This document shows, piece after piece, positions 1 to 8,546 of a stretch of DNA of 11,124 nt. Below the pieces are notes generated by a model. It worked only from the letters and a program-made list of their open reading frames with translations. It was not told where the DNA came from and did not search any database. The DNA lies in the NCBI GenBank assembly GCA_013215025.1, contig JABSRR010000018.1:13030-24153 (forward strand), given 5' to 3'. Within the stretch, counting starts at the first letter, position 1; every line of letters begins with the position of its first letter. Position numbers and translations under genes: made by a program. This DNA comes from Pseudomonadales bacterium. GTDB lineage: Bacteria > Pseudomonadota > Gammaproteobacteria > Pseudomonadales > DT-91.

Positions 1-2
1 TA

Positions 3-929
3 TCTATCTTAGGCGTTCATAATTGGGAAATTGCGCTATTGCCTGAAAAAACTCAGCTTGAGGTATGGGGCGAAAACCCTGACACCCTAGTCGCTTCATC
101 CTATATGCCGGTGGGAAAAATAGCGCATGTCGAGGGCGGCTATCAGGTATCCGGCCACTGGTATTTTTCTTCTGGTTGCGACCATGCAGATTGGGCATTT
201 TTAGGTGGCATGGCACCGCCGCAGAAAGAAGGTGAAGCACCCTCTCTGATGTCATTTCTCATACCCAAAGCTGATTATGATATCGACGACGACTGGCATA
301 CCACTGGCCTAAGAGCCTCAGGCTCGAAAGCGGTTATTGTTGACAATGCCTTTGTGCCTTCGCATCGTGCTCACAATTTTGCTGATGGCTTTATGTGCGT
401 CGGTGAGGGCCAAGCAATTAATAAAAACCCGATTTATAAGCTTCCGTTTGGCCAAGTATTTACCCGCGCGGTTTCACAACCCGCAATTGGCGCAGCTCAG
501 GGGGCACTGGACGCATTTGTTGAGCTCAATAGTGCGCGCGTCAACAGTGCTGGCCAGAAGGCAGGCGAACTGCCCGCAACCTCAGCTGCTGCAGCTGAGG
601 CAGATTACCGCATTTCCACCGCCGCACTGAAAATGCAACACGGCTATGACCAACAGCTTGATTATATCGCCAGAGGCGAAGCTATTCCTATTCTCCTGCG
701 CGCCAGCTGTATTCAAGACTCTACCCGTGGCGTTCAGGAATGTTTAGATGCTAGCCAGCAGCTATTGCGTCAATCGGGTGGACGGGCAGTATTTAATGAC
801 AATCGTGTCAATCTACTAACACAGGATATGATGGCGATCGCCCAACACTTCATGAACGAAGCTGACAAGCTTTGCCGAAGCTATGGCCAGCAGTTAATGG
901 GCGCACCAAACAGCAATTTCTTTTTATGA
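3..929 (+). CDS. HsaA-like flavin-dependent monooxygenase, oxygenase component (5'-truncated by window edge)
   Basis: The frame is open from the window edge to TGA at 927-929, giving 308 residues without a start. The protein has the acyl-CoA dehydrogenase fold as used by two-component flavin monooxygenases, which take reduced flavin from a separate reductase and hydroxylate phenolic rings. The fragment begins SILGVHNWEIAL and carries WYFSSGCDHADW at residues 53-64, then a TGLRASGSK segment. These closely resemble, from memory, HsaA, the steroid-degradation enzyme that hydroxylates 3-HSA. The HsaA comparison implies about 85 N-terminal residues lie outside the window. The C-terminal helical region looks intact, ending in NFFL. 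A TTG at 39 is only an internal codon, because coding similarity continues upstream of it. The reductase partner is not visible. The gene converges on purA. Family assignment is firm; the substrate (steroid, hydroxyphenylacetate or another aromatic) is not determined. Confidence 0.82.
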   Translation, partial: SILGVHNWEIALLPEKTQLEVWGENPDTLVASSYMPVGKIAHVEGGYQVSGHWYFSSGCDHADWAFLGGMAPPQKEGEAPSLMSFLIPKADYDIDDDWHTTGLRASGSKAVIVDNAFVPSHRAHNFADGFMCVGEGQAINKNPIYKLPFGQVFTRAVSQPAIGAAQGALDAFVELNSARVNSAGQKAGELPATSAAAAEADYRISTAALKMQHGYDQQLDYIARGEAIPILLRASCIQDSTRGVQECLDASQQLLRQSGGRAVFNDNRVNLLTQDMMAIAQHFMNEADKLCRSYGQQLMGAPNSNFFL

Positions 930-945
930 TCGAGCCCAAAAACAA

Positions 946-970
946 AACAGCAGGCCAATAGCCTGCTGTT
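946..970 (-). terminator. Rho-independent terminator of purA between convergent genes
   Basis: A perfect 10-bp inverted repeat (AACAGCAGGC at 946-955, GCCTGCTGTT at 961-970) closes a 5-base loop. Read on the minus strand, the stem is followed by a T-rich run (TTTTGTTTTT), so it fits termination of transcripts leaving purA, whose stop is 27 bases before it. On the plus strand only TT and then mixed AT bases follow, so it would act at best weakly for the monooxygenase gene. Confidence 0.85.
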
Positions 971-996
971 AGTCATTAATTAATAAACGCAACTGA

Positions 997-3491
<2,495 letters not shown>

Positions 3492-3520
3492 AGCAGGGTC
3501 TAATGATTCATTAAAAAATT

Positions 3521-3535
3521 TGCGAGGAACTCGCA
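3521..3535 (-). terminator. Possible second hairpin of a tandem terminator or hisZ leader hairpin
   Basis: TGCGAG (3521-3526) and CTCGCA (3530-3535) form a perfect 6-bp stem with a 3-base loop. On the minus strand it is followed by AA and then a run of six T (3513-3518). It lies directly downstream of the stronger hairpin at 3541-3561 and only 30 bases before the hisZ ATG. It may be a backup terminator for hflC or part of the hisZ leader. The stem is short, so confidence is moderate. Confidence 0.5.
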
Positions 3536-3540
3536 GAAAA

Positions 3541-3561
3541 AAGCCGAGAGTTACTCGGCTT
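3541..3561 (-). terminator. Rho-independent terminator after hflC
   Basis: AAGCCGAG (3541-3548) and CTCGGCTT (3554-3561) form a perfect 8-bp stem with a 5-base loop. On the minus strand the stem runs into a T tract (six T including the last two stem bases) at 3537-3542. It sits 44 bases after the hflC stop and fits termination of the hflX-hflK-hflC unit. Confidence 0.8.
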
Positions 3562-3565
3562 AATC

Positions 3566-3594
3566 ATTATAACGGGAATCGAGAGGAAATTCGA
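3566..3594 (-). promoter_or_regulatory. Candidate sigma70-type promoter for hisZ-purA
   Basis: On the minus strand a perfect -10 hexamer TATAAT lies at 3571-3566. At 17-base spacing the -35 position (3594-3589) reads TCGAAT, only 3 of 6 matches to TTGACA, and there is no full extended -10. A start is predicted near 3559, inside the 5' arm of the hflC terminator hairpin, giving a leader of about 68 bases before the hisZ ATG. Little other room exists for a hisZ promoter. This is inference from the hexamer and spacing only. Confidence 0.4.
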
Positions 3595-3605
3595 GAGCAG
3601 CGAAT

Positions 3606-4481
3606 TTATTTCGAAAGATCAGACTGATTTAAATATTTAAAAAAGTCGCTATCTGGCTTCAACAACATCACATCTGACTTGTTGCCGAAAGTTTGCTCGT
3701 AAGCTTTTAGGCTGCGAACAAAGGCGTAAAACTCTTCATCTTTGCTGTAGGCCGAGGCATAAATACCCGCGGCTACCGCATCACCCTCACCACGCAGCTG
3801 TTCGGCTTCGCGGTAAGCAGAGGCTTCAATCACCACTTTCTCACGGTCAGCGGCGGCGCGAATACCTTCGGCAATTTCCAAACCTTCTGAGCGATGCTTT
3901 CGAGCTTCGAGCTGTCGCTCAGTATTCATACGGTTAAACACCGAATCTCTAACATCGGTTGGCAAGTCAACTTTCTTAACCCGAATATCCACAACCTCAA
4001 CACCGTAGTCATCTAAAGCCTGGGCATTCACTTTTCGAGTTAATTCCTGCATCAGCTCGTCACGCTTTCCAGACACAACCTCGTGCATATCACGCAGGCC
4101 AACTTCGCTTCGCAAACCATCATTTATGAGCTGAGCAAGTAAAGCCTGTGTTTTCAGTTCTAAACCGCTAGTTGCCTTGTAATATTTATTTACATCAGCG
4201 ACACGCCATTTGGCATAGGAATCGACAATTAGAGACTTTTTCTCAAGTGTCAAATAACGCTCGGGGCGGGCATCTAAGGTTAGAATACGTGCATCAAACT
4301 TGCGCACCTTGTTAACAACAGGAATCTTCCAATGCAGGCCTGGCTTCACGTCTGGATCAACCACTTCACCAAATTTCAGCATTACAGCACGTTCGGTCTC
4401 TTGCACAACAAACAGCGTCGAGGACAGCACCAGAAGCGTCACGAATACGGCGAGTATCGCCACCATAGATTTAGCTTGCAT
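3606..4481 (-). CDS. hflC: HflC, SPFH-family subunit of the HflKC complex
   Basis: HflC pairs with HflK in the inner membrane to form a large periplasmic cage around the FtsH protease and modulates its access to membrane substrates. The 291-residue product has one N-terminal membrane segment (about residues 7-26, VAILAVFVTLLVLSSTLFVV), no cleavable signal, then the SPFH/band 7 domain starting ETERAVMLKFGEV. A charged helical region near 180-240 (RQLEARKHRSEGLEIAEGI, then AAADREK) and the EEFYAFVRSLKAYE segment before the C-terminus are typical. It is shorter than the E. coli protein (334) and close to pseudomonad lengths. The ATG overlaps the hflK TGA by one base (TGATG), with AAGGGAG (4490-4496) about 8 bases ahead, so the two are translationally coupled, as expected for partners made in equal amounts. 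Confidence 0.97.
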   Translation of the reverse strand: MQAKSMVAILAVFVTLLVLSSTLFVVQETERAVMLKFGEVVDPDVKPGLHWKIPVVNKVRKFDARILTLDARPERYLTLEKKSLIVDSYAKWRVADVNKYYKATSGLELKTQALLAQLINDGLRSEVGLRDMHEVVSGKRDELMQELTRKVNAQALDDYGVEVVDIRVKKVDLPTDVRDSVFNRMNTERQLEARKHRSEGLEIAEGIRAAADREKVVIEASAYREAEQLRGEGDAVAAGIYASAYSKDEEFYAFVRSLKAYEQTFGNKSDVMLLKPDSDFFKYLNQSDLSK

Positions 4482-5617
4482 CAGCGAGACTCCCTTAAGC
4501 TAGACCGCCCAGCATTGATACCGCGACTAGAACTAGTTGCAGGCACAGATGAGTCAAAGCGGAAATTAGATACATTGGCACCGGTTTCGTTACGCTGCTG
4601 CAGTATTTTATCCAGCGGTAAATACATCATATTACCGCCGTCAACATCCACCAGCACCTTTGAACTGTTATTCAATACTTTCTGCATGGCGTCAATATAA
4701 AGTCGCTGACGCGTCACTTCTGGCGCTTTTTGGTACTCGGTAAGCAGGGCTTCGAAGCGATTCGCCTCACCCTCGGCGCGGGCAATCACTTGGTCTTTAT
4801 AGGCTGTCGCCTCTTCAATCTGACGCTTAGCCAAACCACGTGCCTCAGGAATAATGCCGTTGCTGTAGGTTTCAGCTTCGTTCTTAACACGCTGCTCATC
4901 TTCTTTCGCACGAATTACATCGTCAAAAGCAGCCTGCACCTCAGCAGGTGGCTGAGCGTCTTCTATATTAACCGTAGTAACTAAAATTCCGGTTTGGTAG
5001 TCGTCAAGATAGTTTTGCAAACGTTGCTGAACATCAATCGAGATTTGTTTTTTACCTTCTGTCAAAATAAGGTCTAAGGTAACGCTACCGATAACATGCC
5101 TCAAGGCAGACTCAGCCGCATGCTTGAGTGATGTTTCTGGGTCACGCACACGCAGTAAAAACTTTTCAGGGTCAGTAATGGTGTACTGTGTCGACAAGCT
5201 GACGTCAACGATATTTTCGTCTTCTGTTAGCATGGTCTCATTAAAACGTTGCGAACGTTGCGAGGTAATATTGAGCTTTAATACGCGATCGATCAGCGGC
5301 GGGTTAAAATGCAAACCTGGGCCACGGGTATCATTGTATTTACCAAAGCGCAAAACCACGGCCTGCTCTTGCTCATCAACCGTATAGAAACCTGAAGCGG
5401 TATACAAAACCGCAAGGATAACTAAAGCAACTGCAATCAGTTTACCGGAAAATTTAGGTAGATCTGGGCTAGGCTTGCGTGAATTGCCGCCCCCTTTACC
5501 CGCAAACTTTTCTTTGAATTTACGAAACGCCTCGTCGAGATCAGGTGGCCCCTGATCGTTTCCCCAAGGGTCTTTTGGATCTTTCGAACCGTTTCCGCCA
5601 GGCTCATTCCAGGCCAT
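4481..5617 (-). CDS. hflK: HflK, SPFH-family subunit of the HflKC complex
   Basis: HflK is the partner of HflC in the FtsH-regulating membrane cage. The 378-residue product opens with the family signature MAWNEPGGNG and a Gly/Pro/Asp-rich cytoplasmic tail (residues 1-55, including DPWG). One membrane segment follows at about 59-79 (KLIAVALVILAVLYTASGFY). The SPFH domain begins VDEQEQAVVLRFGKY. A long charged helical stretch follows (AKEDEQRVKNEAETYSNG, then ARGLAKRQIEEATAYKDQ). The C-terminal tail is Ser/Arg-rich and low in complexity, and the protein is somewhat shorter than E. coli HflK (419). The ATG at 5617 has a strong AAGGAG (5624-5629) six bases ahead. It lies 66 bases after hflX with no terminator between, so it can be read from hflX and possibly also from a local promoter. 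Confidence 0.97.
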   Translation of the reverse strand: MAWNEPGGNGSKDPKDPWGNDQGPPDLDEAFRKFKEKFAGKGGGNSRKPSPDLPKFSGKLIAVALVILAVLYTASGFYTVDEQEQAVVLRFGKYNDTRGPGLHFNPPLIDRVLKLNITSQRSQRFNETMLTEDENIVDVSLSTQYTITDPEKFLLRVRDPETSLKHAAESALRHVIGSVTLDLILTEGKKQISIDVQQRLQNYLDDYQTGILVTTVNIEDAQPPAEVQAAFDDVIRAKEDEQRVKNEAETYSNGIIPEARGLAKRQIEEATAYKDQVIARAEGEANRFEALLTEYQKAPEVTRQRLYIDAMQKVLNNSSKVLVDVDGGNMMYLPLDKILQQRNETGANVSNFRFDSSVPATSSSRGINAGRSSLRESR

Positions 5618-5637
5618 CGGCTGCTCCTTATTGTAAA

Positions 5638-5643
5638 ATTATA
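5638..5643 (-). promoter_or_regulatory. Possible -10 element for a local hflKC promoter
   Basis: On the minus strand a perfect TATAAT lies in the AT-rich 66-base gap between hflX and hflK. No hexamer resembling TTGACA is seen 16-18 bases upstream (AATCAG at 17). A start near 5631 would leave a leader of about 14 bases that still holds the AAGGAG. In an AT-rich gap such a hexamer can arise by chance, so this is a weak call. Confidence 0.25.
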
Positions 5644-5683
5644 TAAAACAACGTATTTATCTGATTTTAACAGAATAACTTAA

Positions 5684-7003
5684 TCATTCCCAAGGCTCTT
5701 TCTCGGCTTCTTGCTGCCCAGAAAGCTCTGACCAATTGAGCGAAAACTGTTTAATCAATCGCTTACGCTCAGCTTCAGCAATGCGCAGCGATAAGCAAAG
5801 ATTGCCATGCTCATCATAAGATTCGTCGCGAATGGCATTTGCCGCAAACAAAGCAGCTTGTAATTGATATACCGTGCCCGCCATATCTGCTGGCAAAACA
5901 ATATCACCTTGCCATATGGCCGGCGACATATGCTCAATGATGGCTTGTTTTAGCAAGCTTAAACCGCGATTGTCTTTTGCTGACACCCAAACGCGAGCAG
6001 GTACTTGATCAACATAGTCAATACGGGGCTCAATGCCTAAAATATCAATCTTGTTGAACACCAACAATTGCGATTTTTGTTCGGCATGAATCTCTTTCAA
6101 GACCTGATCAACCTCGAGCATATGTGTATCTCGCTCCTCAGCAGCGCAATCGACCACATGCAATAATAAATCTGCTTCTACCGTTTCTTCGAGTGTCGCC
6201 TTGAATGCATCGACCAGCTTATGCGGCAGCTGTTTTATAAAGCCAACCGTATCGGCTAACACCACGGCCCCCACATCATCCAACTCTAAGCGCCGAAGAG
6301 TTGGATCCAAGGTCGCAAATAACTGATCTGCCGCATATACCTCAGAAGTCGTGAGCGCGTTAAACAGAGAGGATTTACCGGCATTGGTATAGCCAACAAT
6401 AGACAAGGTTGGAATGTCAGCGCGCTGGCGTGAACGCCTGCCTTGAGCACGTTGTTTTTGCACTTTTTGCAGCCGCGACTGAATGGTTTTGATTCTTGCT
6501 CTTAATAATCGGCGATCGGTTTCCAACTGTGTTTCACCTGGACCACGCAGTCCAATGCCGCCTTTTTGTCGCTCTAAGTGTGTCCATCCGCGAATTAAAC
6601 GCGTCGCCACATGCTGCAATTGGGCCAGCTCAACCTGCAGCTTACCTTCATGCGTGCGCGCGCGCTGGGCAAAAATATCCAAAATCACGCCAGTACGGTC
6701 AATGACTCTGGCTTTTACCTCAGCTTCTAAATTGCGTTCCTGCGAGGGGCTTAGCGCATGGTTAAACAGCACAACATCTGCCTGATGCATAGAAACTAGG
6801 GACGAAAGCTCCTGCAGTTTGCCTTTGCCGATAAAAAAGCCGGCATCTGGTGCTGATCGTGAGCCGCGTAAAACTGAGACAACTTCAACATTCGCCGACG
6901 AAGCGAGATCTAGAAATTCATCCAAATCATCATCGCTGTTGAGGTGCAAATCGAGGTGGACAACCACGGCCTTTTCACCAGCGTCGGCGCGTTCAAAAAA
7001 CAA
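5684..7003 (-). CDS. hflX: GTPase HflX, ribosome-associated (TTG start)
   Basis: HflX is an Obg-HflX superfamily GTPase that binds the 50S subunit and, in E. coli, splits stalled or heat-damaged ribosomes. The 439-residue product has the N-terminal HflX domain with GFFIGKGKL (55-63) and NHALSPSQERNLE (81-93). A glycine-rich segment GGIGLRGPGETQLETD lies at 148-163. Then comes the G domain: G1 GYTNAGKS (204-211), G2 Thr231, G3 DTVG (251-254), G4 NKID (317-320), G5 SAK (341-343). The start is TTG at 7001-7003. TAA lies in frame five codons before it with no other start between. The protein begins FFERADAGE like the E. coli FDRYDAGE. AAGGAA (7012-7017) stands 8 bases ahead, and the next ATG is not until codon 72. 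The hfq terminator separates it from hfq, so its own promoter is expected within 7020-7136, but I could not assign one. Confidence 0.97.
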   Translation of the reverse strand: MFFERADAGEKAVVVHLDLHLNSDDDLDEFLDLASSANVEVVSVLRGSRSAPDAGFFIGKGKLQELSSLVSMHQADVVLFNHALSPSQERNLEAEVKARVIDRTGVILDIFAQRARTHEGKLQVELAQLQHVATRLIRGWTHLERQKGGIGLRGPGETQLETDRRLLRARIKTIQSRLQKVQKQRAQGRRSRQRADIPTLSIVGYTNAGKSSLFNALTTSEVYAADQLFATLDPTLRRLELDDVGAVVLADTVGFIKQLPHKLVDAFKATLEETVEADLLLHVVDCAAEERDTHMLEVDQVLKEIHAEQKSQLLVFNKIDILGIEPRIDYVDQVPARVWVSAKDNRGLSLLKQAIIEHMSPAIWQGDIVLPADMAGTVYQLQAALFAANAIRDESYDEHGNLCLSLRIAEAERKRLIKQFSLNWSELSGQQEAEKEPWE

Positions 7004-7097
7004 GACAGCTGTTCCTTATAACTATAAATTTCAATCTCTTAAGCCTAGCCCGATATACGCCAGAAGCGAACATGTATCGCAAAATGTAATTCATAAA

Positions 7098-7135
7098 AAG
7101 TACAAATAAGTGCCAGAAGTACAAAAAAAGTGCAA
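7098..7135. repeat. Imperfect tandem duplication, about 19-20 bases, upstream of hflX
   Basis: The segment from 7098 (AAGTACAAATAAGTGCCAG) is followed directly at 7117 by AAGTACAAAAAAAGTGCAAA. The two copies share AAGTACAAA and AAGTGC and differ by a T/A change and one extra A. The second copy merges into the A-rich flank of the hfq terminator. It may be a slipped-strand duplication in an A-rich spacer, or a paired regulatory site. Confidence 0.6.
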
Positions 7136-7136
7136 A

Positions 7137-7163
7137 AAAAAGCCCGCAATTAGCGGGCTTTTT
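7137..7163 (-). terminator. Strong Rho-independent terminator of hfq
   Basis: AAAAAGCCCGC (7137-7147) and GCGGGCTTTTT (7153-7163) form an 11-bp stem with a 6-bp GC-rich core and the 5-base loop AATTA. On the minus strand it runs into a T tract (7134-7141) and lies 14 bases after the hfq stop. The stem ends in T's on both strands, so it could work in both directions, although nothing on the plus strand needs it. Confidence 0.92.
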
Positions 7164-7177
7164 ATACTAATTGCGGC

Positions 7178-7420
7178 TTAGGCGTCTTTTGACTCGTCTT
7201 CAGCGACAGGCATACGAATTGGGCGTGATGGCACAACCGTACTGATTGCATGCTTATAGACCATTTGACTAACAGTGTTTTTTAACAGAATAACAAACTG
7301 ATCAAATGACTCGATTTGCCCCTGAAGCTTGATACCGTTGACAAGGAAGATAGACACAGGCACACGCTCTTTGCGCAAAATATTTAAGTAAGGGTCTTGT
7401 AAGGTTTGCCCTTTTGACAT
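7178..7420 (-). CDS. hfq: RNA chaperone Hfq, short C-terminal tail form
   Basis: Hfq is the hexameric Sm-like chaperone that pairs small RNAs with mRNAs and affects RNA decay. The 80-residue product keeps the core: Gln8 and Asp9, the rim R16-K17-E18-R19, Sm1 with [15 protein letters not shown] (26-40), and Sm2 with Tyr55-Lys56-His57 of the U-binding proximal face, ending VVPSRP. Two details stand out. Residue 25, Tyr in the E. coli A-site on the distal face, is Phe here. The tail beyond residue 67 is only 13 residues, with an acidic tip (AEDESKDA), against about 35 in E. coli. A short tail of this kind is usual in pseudomonads. AAGGAG (7427-7432) lies six bases before ATG. The 113-base AT-rich gap after miaA may hold an hfq promoter; the best -10 I see is TACAAT at 7475-7470, without a good -35. 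Confidence 0.99.
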   Translation of the reverse strand: MSKGQTLQDPYLNILRKERVPVSIFLVNGIKLQGQIESFDQFVILLKNTVSQMVYKHAISTVVPSRPIRMPVAEDESKDA

Positions 7421-7533
7421 GATGCTCTCCTTGAGTATTTACCCTTTGCAAAGATAAACACATGAAACAATTGTATTTAAAAGTCTATTCTATAGTTATT
7501 TATTGCGTAAAGCATAGCAAAAGTTGATAAATC

Positions 7534-8532
7534 TTAATAATTCAACTGTTTATTTATTATAGCTAAAGCACTTTTTAATAGCTGATCGACAATTTCCTCA
7601 GCATTTTCATCATTTGATAACTGAGCTTGGCCTTGATGCGTTATCAGCCAATTTAAATCTTGCCAGCCGCGCAGCCAGGTTAGCTGCCGCTTAGCTAGTT
7701 GCCGGGTTGCCGCCACGCCTTTGTCCAGCATGGTTTGATAATCATAATCGCCATCTAAATACTGCCACATCTGCCGATAACCAACACAGCGCATGGCTGG
7801 CAACGCTAAGCTTAAATCCCCCCTAGCCATTAAGCCTGCCACTTCATCAGCAAAACCAGAGGCACACATTTGTAAAAAACGCCGCTCGATACGCTGATGC
7901 AGCACCCGCCTTTGCTCGGGTGCAATGGCAAACTGCAGCAGTTGATGGGATAGCTGCTGATCAGCAGACTGCTTTTGCTCGGCATGCAGGGCACTTAATG
8001 AACGCCCCGTGAGCTGATAAACTTCATAAGCACGCTGAATCCGTTGCGGATCCGTAGCATGAATTCTAGCCGCCGCTTCAGGGTCTACCTGCGCCAGCAT
8101 CTTATGTACATATGGCCAACCATGCTCAGCAGCAAGCTTATCAATCTCTGTACGAATTGTCGCCGAAGCCGGCGGTAAGTGGCTAATACCCTCTATTAAT
8201 AAACGAAAATACATCATCGTGCCGCCTACCAGAATGGGCGTTTTACCACGTGCACTGATATCGTCCATAAGACGCAGTGCATCGCTTCGAAACTCAGCTG
8301 CACTGTATGTTTGATTCGGCTCGCGAATATTAATCAGGTGATGTGGATAACGTTTTAACTCTGTCGCACTGGGCTTAGCCGAGCCAATATCCATACCCTT
8401 ATAAATCAGCGCAGAATCGACGCTAACAATCTCTCCATTCAAGACATCTTGCAGTCGCATCGCCAGATGCGTTTTACCTGAGGCTGTTGGCCCCATAATG
8501 CAAACGGCCAACGGCCTTTGTTTAGCACTCAC
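7534..8532 (-). CDS. miaA: tRNA dimethylallyltransferase (GTG start)
   Basis: MiaA transfers a dimethylallyl group from DMAPP to N6 of A37 in tRNAs that read codons starting with U, which supports reading accuracy. The 332-residue product has the P-loop GPTASGKT (14-21), [17 protein letters not shown] (38-54), GGTMMYF in the catalytic core, [16 protein letters not shown], and the C-terminal [11 protein letters not shown] and [16 protein letters not shown] segments, all typical. The start is GTG at 8530-8532: the codon just before it is TAA, and the next Met is residue 13, inside the first beta strand before the P-loop. No strong ribosome binding site is visible (GAGAG, about 10 bases ahead, is the best). 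The gap to the mutL stop is 14 bases, so translation may depend on coupling to mutL. Confidence 0.97.
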   Translation of the reverse strand: MSAKQRPLAVCIMGPTASGKTHLAMRLQDVLNGEIVSVDSALIYKGMDIGSAKPSATELKRYPHHLINIREPNQTYSAAEFRSDALRLMDDISARGKTPILVGGTMMYFRLLIEGISHLPPASATIRTEIDKLAAEHGWPYVHKMLAQVDPEAAARIHATDPQRIQRAYEVYQLTGRSLSALHAEQKQSADQQLSHQLLQFAIAPEQRRVLHQRIERRFLQMCASGFADEVAGLMARGDLSLALPAMRCVGYRQMWQYLDGDYDYQTMLDKGVAATRQLAKRQLTWLRGWQDLNWLITHQGQAQLSNDENAEEIVDQLLKSALAIINKQLNY

Positions 8533-8546
8533 TTATTTAAAACTCT

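Noticed and set aside
39..41. TTG at 39 as the start of the monooxygenase
   Set aside because: Codons 3-38 encode SILGVHNWEIAL, which continues the HsaA-like similarity, so the gene is cut by the window edge rather than starting here.
6483..6785. Plus-strand open frames opposite hflX and other genes (also near 4332-4700, 9447-9701 and 9891-10173)
   Set aside because: They are antisense to well-supported conserved genes, have no recognisable domains or ribosome binding sites, and show Arg/Ser/Cys-rich composition typical of shadow frames.
7100..7115. TGGCAC on the minus strand upstream of hflX, resembling the -24 half of a sigma54 promoter
   Set aside because: The required GC of the -12 element is missing at the correct spacing; the bases there read TGTAC, so this is not a supported sigma54 site.
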